Shown here piece after piece: positions 41,917-53,244 of a stretch of 64,000 bases of DNA. Location of the stretch: positions 1 through 64,000 of the forward strand of contig DATAWQ010000059.1 in NCBI GenBank assembly GCA_036267135.1, read 5' to 3'. This DNA comes from PALSA-505 sp036267135. Lineage in GTDB: Bacteria > Actinomycetota > Actinomycetes > Streptosporangiales > Streptosporangiaceae. The position numbers were made by a program, and so were the translations under genes. Every line of letters begins with the position of its first letter. Position 1 is the first letter of the stretch. The notes under the pieces are model-generated. The model was not told where the DNA came from and searched no databases. It saw only the letters and a program-made list of their open reading frames with translations.

Positions 41917-43419
41917 CTAGGTCCAGGCGAGCATCCGCAGCGGATCCTCCAGCATCGCGCCGACGTCGCGCAGCACGGCGGAGCCGAGGTCACCGTCCAC
42001 GATGCGGTGATCGAAGGACAGCGCCAGCGTGGTGACCTTCCTGATCGCCAGCTCACCCTGGTGCACCCACGGCAGGTCCCTGATCTGGCCGAGCGCCAGG
42101 ATGGCGGCCTCGCCCGGGGTCAGGATGGGGGTGCCCGAATCCACCCCGAACACGCCCACGTTGGTGACGGTTATCGTGCCGTCCCGCAGGTCGGCCTGGG
42201 AGGCCTTGCCCGCCCTGGCCGTCTGGGCCAGCTCGCCCAGGGCGCGGGCCAGGTCGGGCAGGGACAGTGCGTGCGCGTCCTTGACGTTGGGCACCACGAG
42301 CCCGCGGCCGGTGGCCGCCGCGATACCCAGGTTGACGTAGCGGTGGACGACGATCTCCTGGGCCTGCTCGTCCCAGGTCGAGTTGATCATCGGATGCCGG
42401 CCGACCGCCACGATCAGCGCCCGCGCGGCCAGCAGCAACGGCGACACGCGCAGGTCCGCGAACTCGGGCAGCTCGCGGATCCGGGCCAGCGCCTCCATCG
42501 TTCCCGTCACGTCGATCTGGAGGAACTCGGTGACGTGTGGCGCGGTGAACGCGCTGCCGATCACCGCCGCCGCGGTGTGCTTGCGCACCCCGCGGATCGG
42601 CACCCGCTCTTCCCGCGGGCCGGCCGCCGCACCGGCCAGCCCAGCGCCGGAAACACGGGCACCGGTCTCCGGCGCCGGACCGGCGGCGGCCTGCTGCACG
42701 TCGTCCCTGGTGATCGAGCCCTGTGGCCCGCTGCCGGTCAGGCCGCCCAGATCGACGCCGAGGTCCTTGGCGAGCTTGCGCACCGGCGGCTTGGCCAGCG
42801 CACGGCCGCCCGCCCCACCCGTCTCCCCAGCCCCGGTCACGGCCCGCGCCGACCCGTTGGCCGGCGCGGCGGGCGCAGACGGTGCGGGCGCGGGGACGGG
42901 CGCCGCCAAGGCCTCCCGCCCCGGCCCCGCGGGCGCGGGCCCGGATCCCTTACGCGCCCGCCGCGTGGTCCGCCCGAGCTTCACCCCGTACCCGACCAGC
43001 ACGGCCTGCCGTTTCCCGCCCTCAGGCCCGCCTTCGGCTCCGGCCTCTTCGCCACCGGCCGCCGGCGCCTCGGTCCCCGGCACCGCGTCGGTGACCGCCA
43101 GCGCGGCGGGCGGAGCGTCCGCACTCGGCGCAGCGCCAGGCTCGCCGACCTGCACCGAGACGATCGGCGCGCCGACGTCCACGGTCGTCCCCTCGGCCAC
43201 CAGCAACTCCGAGACCACGCCTTCGAACGGGCACGGCAGCTCGACCACGGCCTTGGCCGTCTCGATCTCCACGATGATCTGGTTGATGGTGACCTTGTCG
43301 CCCGGCTGGACGTGCCACTTGACGATGTCCGCCTCGGTGAGGCCCTCGCCGACGTCGGGCAGCTTGAACTGCTTGAACTCGCTCAGTGCTGGCGATTCAC
43401 TCGCCTTCGGCTCGCTCAT
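41917..43419 (-). CDS. bkdC: Branched-chain 2-oxoacid dehydrogenase E2 (dihydrolipoyl acyltransferase)
   Basis: The 500-residue protein has one N-terminal lipoyl domain (FKLPDVGEGLTEADIVKWHV) with lipoylated Lys56 in EIETAKAVVE. A very long Ala/Pro/Gly-rich linker follows, then a peripheral-subunit-binding domain (KLAKDLGVDLGGLTGSGPQG) and the catalytic domain with RGVRKHTAAAVIGSAFTAPH and the active-site SFDHRIVDGDLG. It transfers the acyl group to CoA. It is the last gene of the E1 alpha-E1 beta-E2 operon. E3 is not present nearby. Single lipoyl domain and VTEFLQIDVTGT fit the branched-chain type. Confidence 0.9.
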   Translation of the reverse strand: MSEPKASESPALSEFKQFKLPDVGEGLTEADIVKWHVQPGDKVTINQIIVEIETAKAVVELPCPFEGVVSELLVAEGTTVDVGAPIVSVQVGEPGAAPSADAPPAALAVTDAVPGTEAPAAGGEEAGAEGGPEGGKRQAVLVGYGVKLGRTTRRARKGSGPAPAGPGREALAAPVPAPAPSAPAAPANGSARAVTGAGETGGAGGRALAKPPVRKLAKDLGVDLGGLTGSGPQGSITRDDVQQAAAGPAPETGARVSGAGLAGAAAGPREERVPIRGVRKHTAAAVIGSAFTAPHVTEFLQIDVTGTMEALARIRELPEFADLRVSPLLLAARALIVAVGRHPMINSTWDEQAQEIVVHRYVNLGIAAATGRGLVVPNVKDAHALSLPDLARALGELAQTARAGKASQADLRDGTITVTNVGVFGVDSGTPILTPGEAAILALGQIRDLPWVHQGELAIRKVTTLALSFDHRIVDGDLGSAVLRDVGAMLEDPLRMLAWT

Positions 43420-43428
43420 GCCGGCCTC

Positions 43429-44412
43429 TCAGTAGGAAAAGGTGCGGTCGACGGCATCGAGAACCCGGTCCAGGTCCGGCAGGTAGTGGTCCTCCAGCTT
43501 GGACGGCGGGTACGGGGTGGCGAACCCGCCCACCCGCAGCACCGGCGCCTCGAGGTGGTAGAAGCACTCCTCGGTGATCCGGGCCGCGATCTCCGCGCCG
43601 AGGCCGCCGCTGACCGCCGCCTCGTGCGCGACCACGCACCGGCCGGTCCGCAGCACCGAGTCGCGGATCGACCCGATGTCCAGCGGCGAGAGCGAGCGCA
43701 GGTCGATGACCTCGATGGCGCGGTCCTCCTTGCCGGCTGCCACCGCGGCCTCGACACAGGTCCTGACCATCGGGCCGTAGGCCAGCAGGGTCACGTCCGA
43801 CCCCTGGTGCACCGTGCGGGCCGAGTTCAGCGGCCGCCAGGACTCCGGCGCCGCGGCGGTGTCCACCTCACCCTTGTCCCAGTACCTGCGCTTGGGCTCG
43901 AAGAAGATCACCGGGTCGTCGGTGCGCACGCTCTGCTGGATCATCGTGTACGCGTCGGCCGGGTCGGAACAGGCCACCACCCGCAGCCCCCCGGTGTGCG
44001 CGAACAGCGCCTCCGGCGACTCGCTGTGGTGCTCGACCGCGCCGATGCCGCCGCCGCACGGGATCCTGATCACGATGGGCAGGGACAGCTTGCCCAGCGA
44101 GCGGAGCCGCATCTTGGCGAGCTGGCTGACGATCTGGTCGAAGGCCGGGTACACGAACCCGTCGAACTGGATCTCACAGACCGGCCGGTAGCCGCGCAAG
44201 GCCAGCCCGATCGCGGTGCCCACGATGCCCGACTCGGCCAGCGGGGTGTCGATGACCCGGCCCTCGCCGAAGTCCTTCTGCAGGCCGTCGGTCACCCGGA
44301 ACACACCGCCGAGCTTGCCCACGTCCTCACCCATGATGAGCACCTTGGGGTCGTCCTCGAGGGCGCGCCGCAGCCCCTCGTTCATCGCCCTCGACAGGGT
44401 CAGCGTGGTCAT
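43429..44412 (-). CDS. bkdB: Branched-chain 2-oxoacid dehydrogenase E1 beta
   Basis: The 327-residue protein matches the transketolase-like beta subunit: TLSRAMNEGLRRALEDDPKV, LIMGEDVGKLGGVFRVTDGL, TPLAESGIVGTAIGLALRGY, and GGGIGAVEHHSESPEALFAH. With E1 alpha it decarboxylates branched 2-oxoacids on thiamine diphosphate. Its ATG at 44412 overlaps the E1 alpha stop by four bases (ATGA), proving coupling. It ends nine bases before the E2 start. Confidence 0.93.
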   Translation of the reverse strand: MTTLTLSRAMNEGLRRALEDDPKVLIMGEDVGKLGGVFRVTDGLQKDFGEGRVIDTPLAESGIVGTAIGLALRGYRPVCEIQFDGFVYPAFDQIVSQLAKMRLRSLGKLSLPIVIRIPCGGGIGAVEHHSESPEALFAHTGGLRVVACSDPADAYTMIQQSVRTDDPVIFFEPKRRYWDKGEVDTAAAPESWRPLNSARTVHQGSDVTLLAYGPMVRTCVEAAVAAGKEDRAIEVIDLRSLSPLDIGSIRDSVLRTGRCVVAHEAAVSGGLGAEIAARITEECFYHLEAPVLRVGGFATPYPPSKLEDHYLPDLDRVLDAVDRTFSY

Positions 44413-45554
44413 GCCCCCACCTCCTCGCCGGAGAACGAATCCAGGTACGCGGTGAACTGCTCCCGCTCGTGCTCGAGCTGCGCGTTGGGCTCGGCGTACA
44501 CGTTCTCGAAGATGGTCAGCGGTTCCGGGTCGGGCATGGTCAGGCAGGACTTCCTGACCTGAGCGCCGATCGCGTCCGCCTCCGCGTCGACCGCGGCGAA
44601 GAAGTCCGTGTCCGCGCCGCCCGTCCTGACCAGGTAGGCCCGCACCCGCTCCACCGGGTCCTTCAGCTTCCACGACTCCAGCTCGGCGGCCAGCCGGTAC
44701 CTGGTCGGGTCGTCGGTGGTGGTGTGCGCGCCCATCCGGTAGGTGAAGGCCTCGATCAGCGTCGGGCCCTGGCCCTCCCTGGCCGCCTGCATCGCCTTCC
44801 TGGTCACGGCCAGGCAGGCCAGCACGTCGTTGCCGTCCACCCGCAGGCCAGGGAAGCCGAAGCCGTGCGCCCGCTGGTAGAGCGGTATCCGGCTCTGCTT
44901 CTCCAGCGGCTCGGAGATGGCCCACTGGTTGTTCTGGCAGAAGAACACGATCGGCGCGTTGAACACCGACGCCCAGATGAACGACTCGTTGACGTCGCCC
45001 TGGCTGGTCGCGCCGTCGCCGAAGTACGCGATGGCCGCCTCGCCGTCCTCGCCGACCGCCCCGTCGCGCTGGATGCCCATCGCGTACCCGGTGGCGTGCA
45101 GCGTCTGCGCCCCGATGACGATCGTGTACAGGTGGAAGTTGTGCTCCTTCGGGTCCCAGCCACCGTTGCTGACCCCGCGGAACAGCTCGAGCAGCTTGGC
45201 CGGGTCCAGCCCGCGGCACCATGCCACGCCGTGCTCGCGGTAGGTGGGGAAGGCCATGTCGCGCGGCCCGAGCGCCCGGCCCGAGCCGATCTGCGCGGCC
45301 TCCTGGCCGAGCAGGGAGGCCCAGATGCCGAGTTCTCCCTGGCGCTGCAGGGCGATCGCCTCGGTGTCGATCCTGCGGACGAGTATCAGGTCGCGGAACA
45401 GCGCCTTGATCTCTTCCGTGGATATCTCCAGCGGGTAGTCGGGATGCTCCACCCGTTCGCCCTCAGGCGTCAGCAGCTGGATGAGCTGCCCGCCGCTTCC
45501 TTCCAGCCTGCCGGGGCTTGCGGCGGCGACCGCATCGTCGGAGTCGACGGCCAC
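44409..45554 (-). CDS. bkdA: Branched-chain 2-oxoacid dehydrogenase E1 alpha
   Basis: GTG 45554 follows a strong AAAGGAGAGG; this 381-residue form fits the family, whereas the open frame to 45785 would add 77 unsupported residues. The thiamine diphosphate motif is GDGATSQGDVNESFIWASVF and ends QNNQWAIS. RIDTEAIALQRQGELGIWAS and RMGAHTTTDDPTRYR are typical of the branched-chain enzyme. It heads the operon and is divergent from purS. With the valine dehydrogenase at 53.6-54.8 kb it forms the first two steps of branched-chain amino-acid breakdown. Confidence 0.92.
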   Translation of the reverse strand: MAVDSDDAVAAASPGRLEGSGGQLIQLLTPEGERVEHPDYPLEISTEEIKALFRDLILVRRIDTEAIALQRQGELGIWASLLGQEAAQIGSGRALGPRDMAFPTYREHGVAWCRGLDPAKLLELFRGVSNGGWDPKEHNFHLYTIVIGAQTLHATGYAMGIQRDGAVGEDGEAAIAYFGDGATSQGDVNESFIWASVFNAPIVFFCQNNQWAISEPLEKQSRIPLYQRAHGFGFPGLRVDGNDVLACLAVTRKAMQAAREGQGPTLIEAFTYRMGAHTTTDDPTRYRLAAELESWKLKDPVERVRAYLVRTGGADTDFFAAVDAEADAIGAQVRKSCLTMPDPEPLTIFENVYAEPNAQLEHEREQFTAYLDSFSGEEVGA

Positions 45555-45753
45555 GTGCCTCTCCTTTACGTGCTCGGGGCCGGTCACCGGGATCGCCGTT
45601 ACCGGCCGTTGGTTGCCCCAGCGGGAGTTGGTAACGCCGCCAGGGACGCGGCTCTGTTCGTTAGCGCACCCCATCGGGTCCACTACGGTCATCGTGACAG
45701 AGTCAGTTTCCCGGAGGATATGTCCTTCGGTGAGATTCGGGGTTGGAGGGTGC

Positions 45754-45996
45754 GTGACCAGGGTCGTCGTCGATGTGGTGCTCAAGCCGGAGATTCACGA
45801 TCCGCAGGGTGAGGCGATCGCGAGCGCGTGCCGGCGTCTCGGCTTCGGCCAGGTCACCGGGGTCCGGCAGGGCAAGCGGTTCGAGGTGGAGCTCAGCGGC
45901 CCGGCGGACGAGGCCGCACTGGCCCAGGTGGCCGAGCTGGCGGGCGAACTGCTGGCCAACCCGGTGCTGGAAAACTTCTCGCTGCACCCCGCCTGA
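45754..45996 (+). CDS. purS: Phosphoribosylformylglycinamidine synthase subunit PurS
   Basis: The 80-residue protein begins MTRVVVDVVLKPEIHDPQGE and ends LLANPVLENFSLHP, the full PurS family pattern. PurS bridges PurQ and PurL in the small-type FGAM synthase. GTG 45754 is chosen because GGAGGG lies just upstream and the next residues match the family start. It is separated from purQ by the RsbW-like gene, an unusual interruption. Confidence 0.93.
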   Translation: MTRVVVDVVLKPEIHDPQGEAIASACRRLGFGQVTGVRQGKRFEVELSGPADEAALAQVAELAGELLANPVLENFSLHPA

Positions 45997-46202
45997 CGGC
46001 CGGCACCGGGCCGCTACGGCAACACGGTCCGGCACTGATTGCCTACCGTCCGCGGCCAATTACGCACACCGTCATGACGTCGGCACAGCTTGTGACCACA
46101 ACTCGCGGATAAGATCCAATCTGCGCGGTTATCCGGGCGCGGCGTGGGCACGTTACCCCGTATAAGTCACCTTTCCCGTGGCAGTAGGGGGCGCAGAGGC
46201 TG

Positions 46203-46862
46203 GTGCGTACAGCGGTTATGGACGGCGAGGTTCTCGACGGGGACGTCCGATTCTGCCTCGTGTTTCCGAGCGAGGCACTGAGTGTTCCGGTGATGCGCCG
46301 GGTACTCGGCGGCACCCTGCTCGGCTTCGGCGCGGACGAGGACTGCGTGGCCGACATCCTGCTGGCCGCGTCCGAGGCCTGCACGAACGTGCTACGGCAC
46401 GGCGGGCGCTCTACCGAGTACGAGGTCTCGGCCAGCCTCGGCCCGAACGCCTGCTTCCTGGAGATCGCCAACGGCGCCTCGCCGGCTGAGCCCAGCCGCT
46501 CGCGCTATCCGGACGCCAGGCGCCCGGCCAGCCCGCCGGACGACGAGGCCGACGCGACCGTGCCCATCGCGGTCACCCGGGCCGCCGCGACCAACGGATC
46601 CAACGGCGCGAACGGATCCAGCGGCGCCAGCCGGGCCACCGGGCCGAACGGCGACGACCAGCTCCAGGAGTCCGGCCGCGGGCTGTACATCATGCGGGCC
46701 TGTGTGGACGACCTGACGCTGCGCGGCACCCCGGGCCGGGGCACCGTGGTGTCCATGCGCAAGCGGCTCACCTGGGCTCCGGAGATCAGCGGACGGCACG
46801 CCGGCGGCCCGGCCGGCCCGAACGGCACCCGCCCCGCCGCCGCGCTCGCCGAGGCCGGCTGA
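46203..46862 (+). CDS. RsbW-like anti-sigma-factor ATPase with an inserted linker
   Basis: This protein of up to 219 residues has a GHKL/HATPase_c_2 fold. The N box is ILLAASEACTNVLRHGGR, and the G2-type box is ESGRGLYIMRACVDDLTLRG with GTVVSMRKRL. Between them lie about 55 residues of Ser/Asn/Gly/Ala-rich linker (ATNGSNGANGSSGASRATGP) and the usual DxGxG box is replaced by IANGASPAEP. ATP binding is therefore doubtful without testing. Start may be GTG 46203 or ATG 46218. It sits inside the purine locus. A partner sigma factor or antagonist is not visible nearby. Confidence 0.75.
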   Translation: MRTAVMDGEVLDGDVRFCLVFPSEALSVPVMRRVLGGTLLGFGADEDCVADILLAASEACTNVLRHGGRSTEYEVSASLGPNACFLEIANGASPAEPSRSRYPDARRPASPPDDEADATVPIAVTRAAATNGSNGANGSSGASRATGPNGDDQLQESGRGLYIMRACVDDLTLRGTPGRGTVVSMRKRLTWAPEISGRHAGGPAGPNGTRPAAALAEAG

Positions 46863-46884
46863 CCGACCGCCAAGGCTGGCCTAA

Positions 46885-46945
46885 GAACTCATTCAAAACC
46901 GGTGGGATGACGGATCCACGCAGATGCGGTTTTGAATAAGTCCTC
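46885..46945. mobile_element. 61-bp inverted-repeat element (MITE-like or IS-end remnant)
   Basis: The 18-base arms AGAACTCATTCAAAACCG (46885-46902) and CGGTTTTGAATAAGTCCT (46928-46945) match at 16 of 18 positions and enclose 25 bases. The A/T-rich TTATTCAAAACCG-type end resembles the terminal repeats of actinobacterial IS5-family elements. There is no transposase. It could instead act as a hairpin before purQ. No clear target duplication is visible. Confidence 0.45.
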
Positions 46946-46999
46946 GTATAGCCTGCCTGCGTACGCCGTACCGGCGACCCCACGGCGCAGGAGGACCGC

Positions 47000-47673
47000 A
47001 TGATGGCCAGGGTAGGCGTGGTGACCTTCCCCGGGTCCCTGGACGACGGCGATGCCGCCCGCGCCGTGACCCTGGCCGGCGGCGAACCGGTGCCGCTGTG
47101 GCACGGCGAAGGTGACCTGCGCGGTGTGGATGCGGTGATCCTGCCCGGCGGCTTCTCCTACGGCGACTACCTGCGGTGCGGGGCGATCGCCCGGTTCGCC
47201 CCGATCATGTCCGGGCTGATCCCGGCGGCGCGGGCCGGCCTGCCGGTGCTCGGCATCTGCAACGGCTTCCAGATCCTGTGCGAGGCCCACCTGCTGCCCG
47301 GCGCGCTCACCCGCAACACCGGCCTGCGCTTCATCAGCCGCGACGTCGCGCTCCGCGTCGAGAACGCCGGCACCAGGTGGACCGGCGCCTACTCCCAGGG
47401 CCAGGAGATCATCATCCCGCTGAAGAGCGGCGAGGGCGCGTTCGTCGCGGACCCGTCCGTGCTGGCTGAGCTTGAAGCCCGGGGCCAGGTGGTTGCCCGC
47501 TATGTGAATAGGGCCATGAACGGCTCCGCATCCGACGTCGCGGGCATCTGCAACGAGGCCGGCACGATCGTCGGGCTGATGCCCCATCCCGAGCACGCGG
47601 TCGACCCGCTCACCGGGCCGGGGCGCGACGGCCTCGGCTTCTTCGAGTCGGTCGTCTCCCTGCTGGTGGGAAG

Positions 47674-47677
<4 letters not shown>
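47000..47677 (+). CDS. purQ: Phosphoribosylformylglycinamidine synthase subunit PurQ
   Basis: This 225-residue class-I glutamine amidotransferase supplies ammonia to PurL. The nucleophile is Cys87 in LGICNGFQ; His196 and Glu198 in MPHPEHA complete the triad. VTFPGSLDDGDAARAV and GGFSYGDYLRCGAIAR are family motifs. AGGAGGACCGC precedes ATG 47000. Its stop overlaps the purL start by GTGA. Confidence 0.95.
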
Positions 47678-49974
<2,297 letters not shown>

Positions 49975-49989
49975 CCGGAGCCGGCGCCG

Positions 49990-50376
49990 ATGCCCGCCAA
50001 ACGCGACGACCCGGCCCGCGGCGAGGCCGCCGTCGGCGCCGTGCTGGCCGCGCTCGACGCCGGCCAGCCATCGCCGCCGGGGGAGCTGCGCCCGGCGGTC
50101 AGGCACCTGCTGAACCTGCTGGCCGAGCGTGTCCCCGGCCGGGCCGTGGAGGTCAGGATTCCGCCGTACGCGGCGGTGCAGTGCGTGGAAGGCCCGCGGC
50201 ACACCCGCGGCACCCCGCCGAACGTGGTGGAGACCGACCCGGTTACCTGGATCGCCCTCGCCACCGGCCGGGAAACCTGGGCGGCGGCGGCCGCGGCCGG
50301 GCGCATCCAGGCCAGCGGCGCGCGGGCCGACGTGTCCGCTTACCTGCCGGTGTGGCCCGTCTCACCCGCCGGGTGA
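49990..50376 (+). CDS. Sterol-carrier-family-like protein in the purine operon
   Basis: The 128-residue protein reads ALDAGQPSPPGELRPAVRHL, AVEVRIPPYAAVQCVEGPRH, TPPNVVETDPVTWIALATGR and WAAAAAAGRIQASGARADVS. This matches the small SCP2/MDMPI-C-like proteins regularly found between purL and purF in actinobacteria. The lipid-binding label is by fold resemblance; the constant position suggests a link with purine synthesis. ATG 49990 begins 15 bases past purL. Function unknown. Confidence 0.75.
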   Translation: MPAKRDDPARGEAAVGAVLAALDAGQPSPPGELRPAVRHLLNLLAERVPGRAVEVRIPPYAAVQCVEGPRHTRGTPPNVVETDPVTWIALATGRETWAAAAAAGRIQASGARADVSAYLPVWPVSPAG

Positions 50377-50400
50377 CGCCGTTCGGTGGCGGATCCCCCC

Positions 50401-50406
50401 TAGACT
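50401..50406 (+). promoter_or_regulatory. -10 element for a possibly leaderless purF transcript
   Basis: TAGACT lies six bases before the GTG of purF, with no ribosome-binding site visible. A separate start of transcription within the purine cluster is plausible. A matching -35 is not clear. Confidence 0.45.
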
Positions 50407-50412
50407 GACCTG

Positions 50413-51915
50413 GTGGTCAAGCCAGACGGTCGGCTGACGGATGAACTGGATCCAACTGACCACCCCCCACGCGACGCCTGCGGCGTGTTCGGTGCCTGGT
50501 GCCCGGGGGAGGACATCGCCAAGCTCGCCTACTACGGTCTGTACGCGCTGCAGCACAGGGGCCAGGAATCGGCCGGCATCGCGGTCAGCGACGGCAACAG
50601 GATCGTGGTGTTCAAGGACATGGGCCTGGTGGCCCAGGTGTTCAACGAGTCGGTGCTCAACACCTTGCGCGGGCACCTGGCGATCGGGCACTGCCGGTAC
50701 TCCACCACCGGATCGTCGGTATGGCGCAACGCCCAGCCCACCTTCCGCGCCACGCCGTCGGCCAGCCGGGCCCTGGGCCACAACGGCAACCTGATCAACA
50801 CACTTGAGCTGGCCGCGATGCTGGACGCGGACCAGCTCGGCCAGGGTGGCGAGCACCGCGTCGCCGGGCCTGCCGCACCGGCCGGGCTGGAGGCCACCTC
50901 CGACACCGACGTGCTCACCGCGCTGTTGTCCTGCCCGCCGGGCACGCGCGGCCACGGCGGGGTCGAGGAGGCGGCGCTCGCCACGCTGCCCCTGGTCCGG
51001 GGGGCCTTCTCGCTCGTCTTCATGGACGACAAGACGCTGTACGCGGCCCGTGACCCACAGGGCTTCCGCCCGCTGGTGCTCGGCCAGCTCGCCGGCGGCT
51101 GGGTGGTGGCCAGCGAGACCGCCGCGCTGGACATCGTGGGCGCGAGGTTCGTGCGCGAGATCGAGCCCGGCGAGTTCGTCAGCATCGACGAGCGCGGGGT
51201 CAGGTCCGCCACGTTCGCGCCCGCCCGGCCGAAGGGATGCCTGTTCGAGTACGTGTACCTGGCCAGGCCCGACACCACGATCGCCGGCCGGGGGGTGCAG
51301 GCCACCAGGGTCGCGGTGGGCCAGCGGCTCGCGGCCGAGCATCCCGCCGATGCCGACCTGGTCATCCCGGTGCCTGAGTCCGGCACCCCGGCGGCCATCG
51401 GCTACGCCCAGGCCAGCGGCATCCCGTACAGCCAGGGCCTGGTCAAGAACTCCTACGTGGGCCGCACGTTCATCCAGCCCAGCCAGACCATCAGGGAACG
51501 CGGCATCAAGCTCAAGCTGAACCCGCTGCGGGACGTGATCGCCGGCCAGCGGGTGGTCGTGGTGGACGACTCGATCGTGCGGGGCACCACCCAGCGGGCC
51601 ATCGTGGCCATGCTCCGCGAGTCCGGCGCCGCCGCGGTGCACGTGCGGATCTCGAGCCCCCCGGTGGCCTGGCCGTGCTTCTACGGCATCGACTTCGCCA
51701 CCCGCGAGGAGCTCATCGCCGGGCACGCGTCGGTCTCGGAGATCACGGCGTCGATCGGTGCCGATTCGCTCGGCTACATCTCGCTGGACGGCCTGATCGC
51801 GGCCACCACGCTGCCGCGTGAGCGGCTCTGCCACGCCTGCTTCGACGGCCACTACCCGATCCCGGTCGCGGACGCCGAGCGCGGCAAGCATGTGCTCGAG
51901 GGCGTCAGGACATGA
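50413..51915 (+). CDS. purF: Amidophosphoribosyltransferase
   Basis: The 500-residue enzyme performs the first committed step of purine synthesis, making phosphoribosylamine from PRPP and glutamine. A short propeptide precedes the catalytic Cys in RDACGVFGAWCPGEDIAKLA. LQHRGQESAGIAV and the PRPP loop VVVDDSIVRGTTQRAIV are diagnostic. Later Cys residues (RPKGCLFEYVYLARPD, ERLCHACFDGHYP) fit the Fe-S form. GTG 50413 has no good ribosome site and lies next to a -10, so it may be leaderless. The stop overlaps purM by ATGA. Confidence 0.96.
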   Translation: MVKPDGRLTDELDPTDHPPRDACGVFGAWCPGEDIAKLAYYGLYALQHRGQESAGIAVSDGNRIVVFKDMGLVAQVFNESVLNTLRGHLAIGHCRYSTTGSSVWRNAQPTFRATPSASRALGHNGNLINTLELAAMLDADQLGQGGEHRVAGPAAPAGLEATSDTDVLTALLSCPPGTRGHGGVEEAALATLPLVRGAFSLVFMDDKTLYAARDPQGFRPLVLGQLAGGWVVASETAALDIVGARFVREIEPGEFVSIDERGVRSATFAPARPKGCLFEYVYLARPDTTIAGRGVQATRVAVGQRLAAEHPADADLVIPVPESGTPAAIGYAQASGIPYSQGLVKNSYVGRTFIQPSQTIRERGIKLKLNPLRDVIAGQRVVVVDDSIVRGTTQRAIVAMLRESGAAAVHVRISSPPVAWPCFYGIDFATREELIAGHASVSEITASIGADSLGYISLDGLIAATTLPRERLCHACFDGHYPIPVADAERGKHVLEGVRT

Positions 51916-53015
51916 CCAAGGCAGGCGCCCCCGGTTCCGGTTCCGGCCCCGGCCCCGGGCAGCCCGGGGCCGGCTACGCCGCGGCCGGGGTGGACATCGA
52001 GGCCGGGGAGGCCGCGGTCGAGCTGATGCGGGCCCACGTGGCCCGCGCGACCCGGCCGGAGGCGATCGGCGGGATCGGCGGCTTCGCCGGCCTGTTCGAC
52101 GCCGTCAGGCTGGCCTCCTACCGGCACCCGTTGCTGGCCACGTCCACCGACGGCGTGGGCACCAAGGTGGCCATCGCCAGCCGGCTTCGCCGCTACGGCA
52201 CGGTCGGCATCGACCTGGTCGCGATGGTCGCCGACGACCTGGTGGCCTGCGGGGCGGAGCCGCTGTTTCTCACCGACTACGTGGCCTGCGGCGCGGTCGT
52301 GCCCGAGCGGGTGGCGGCCATCGTCTCCGGGGTCGCCGACGGGTGCGCCCAGGCCGGCTGCGCCCTGCTCGGCGGCGAGACCGCCGAGCACCCCGGGCAC
52401 TTCGGGCCCGACGACTTCGACCTGGCCGCTGCGGCGACCGGGGTCGTCGAGGCGGACGAACTGCTCGGGCCCGACCGGGTGAGGCCGGGCGACGCGGTGA
52501 TCGCGATGGCCTCGTCCGGGCTGCACAGCAACGGTTTCTCTCTGGTCCGGGCGATCGTGGACCGGGCTGGGCTGGCGCTCGACACCCAGCCACCCGAGCT
52601 GAGCAGGCCGCTCGGCGATGAGCTGCTGGTGCCGACCCGGATCTACGCCAGGGACTGCCTGGCGCTCGCCCGCGACCTCGACGTGCACGCCTACGCGCAC
52701 ATCACCGGCGGCGGCCTGGCCGCGAACCTGGCCCGGGTGCTGCCGCCGGGCACCGCCGCCGTGCTCGACCGCGGCAGCTGGTGCCCGCCGCCGGTCTTCG
52801 GCATGCTCGCGGCGCGCGGCGAGGTGGCCAGGGATGAGATGGAGCAGGTCTTCAACATGGGGGTGGGCATGGCCGCCGTGGTCGCGTCGGACGCGGCCGA
52901 CCGCGCGGTGCGCCTGCTGACCGCCAGGGGTGTGCCCGCCTGGCAGGCCGGAGAGGTCATGGCAGGCGCGGGTGAGTGCGGTTACACGCGCCTCACCGGC
53001 TCGTACGCCACCTGA
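51912..53015 (+). CDS. purM: Phosphoribosylformylglycinamidine cyclo-ligase
   Basis: The 367-residue enzyme closes FGAM to AIR. The N-terminus is a Gly/Pro-rich extension, then AAGVDIEAGEAAVELMRAHV, IGGIGGFAGLFDAVRLASYR, STDGVGTKVAIASRLRRYGT, CGAEPLFLTDYVACGAVVPE and HITGGGLAANLARVLPPGTA. ATG 51912 overlaps the purF stop. After it lies a 229-base spacer with imperfect GC-rich repeats (GCTGACCCCGGC-like) and no gene. Confidence 0.95.
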   Translation: MTKAGAPGSGSGPGPGQPGAGYAAAGVDIEAGEAAVELMRAHVARATRPEAIGGIGGFAGLFDAVRLASYRHPLLATSTDGVGTKVAIASRLRRYGTVGIDLVAMVADDLVACGAEPLFLTDYVACGAVVPERVAAIVSGVADGCAQAGCALLGGETAEHPGHFGPDDFDLAAAATGVVEADELLGPDRVRPGDAVIAMASSGLHSNGFSLVRAIVDRAGLALDTQPPELSRPLGDELLVPTRIYARDCLALARDLDVHAYAHITGGGLAANLARVLPPGTAAVLDRGSWCPPPVFGMLAARGEVARDEMEQVFNMGVGMAAVVASDAADRAVRLLTARGVPAWQAGEVMAGAGECGYTRLTGSYAT

Positions 53016-53244
53016 CCCCAGCCGCTGAACTCGGCTAGTGACCCCGGCTGCGGACCTGGGCCGCTGACCCCGGCCGCCGGAATGTCGCCCGCTTACCCGC
53101 TGACGGCTGGCACGCTAACCAACCGCCCTGACCGGCTCCCGGGCATGCCAAACACAGGTGCATGGTGTATCCACCTGGAGCACCCACCCGGAGCATGAAC
53201 GACGAGCCCGTCAGGGCGCGAGCACCCCGAATGGTGACGATGGC

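Noticed and set aside
42007..44562. 851-residue rightward frame across E2 and E1 beta
   Set aside because: It spans two certain genes on the other strand and has antisense-type composition.
45555..45785. 77-residue extension of E1 alpha
   Set aside because: A strong ribosome-binding site directly precedes GTG 45554, and the extension overlaps the purS leader.
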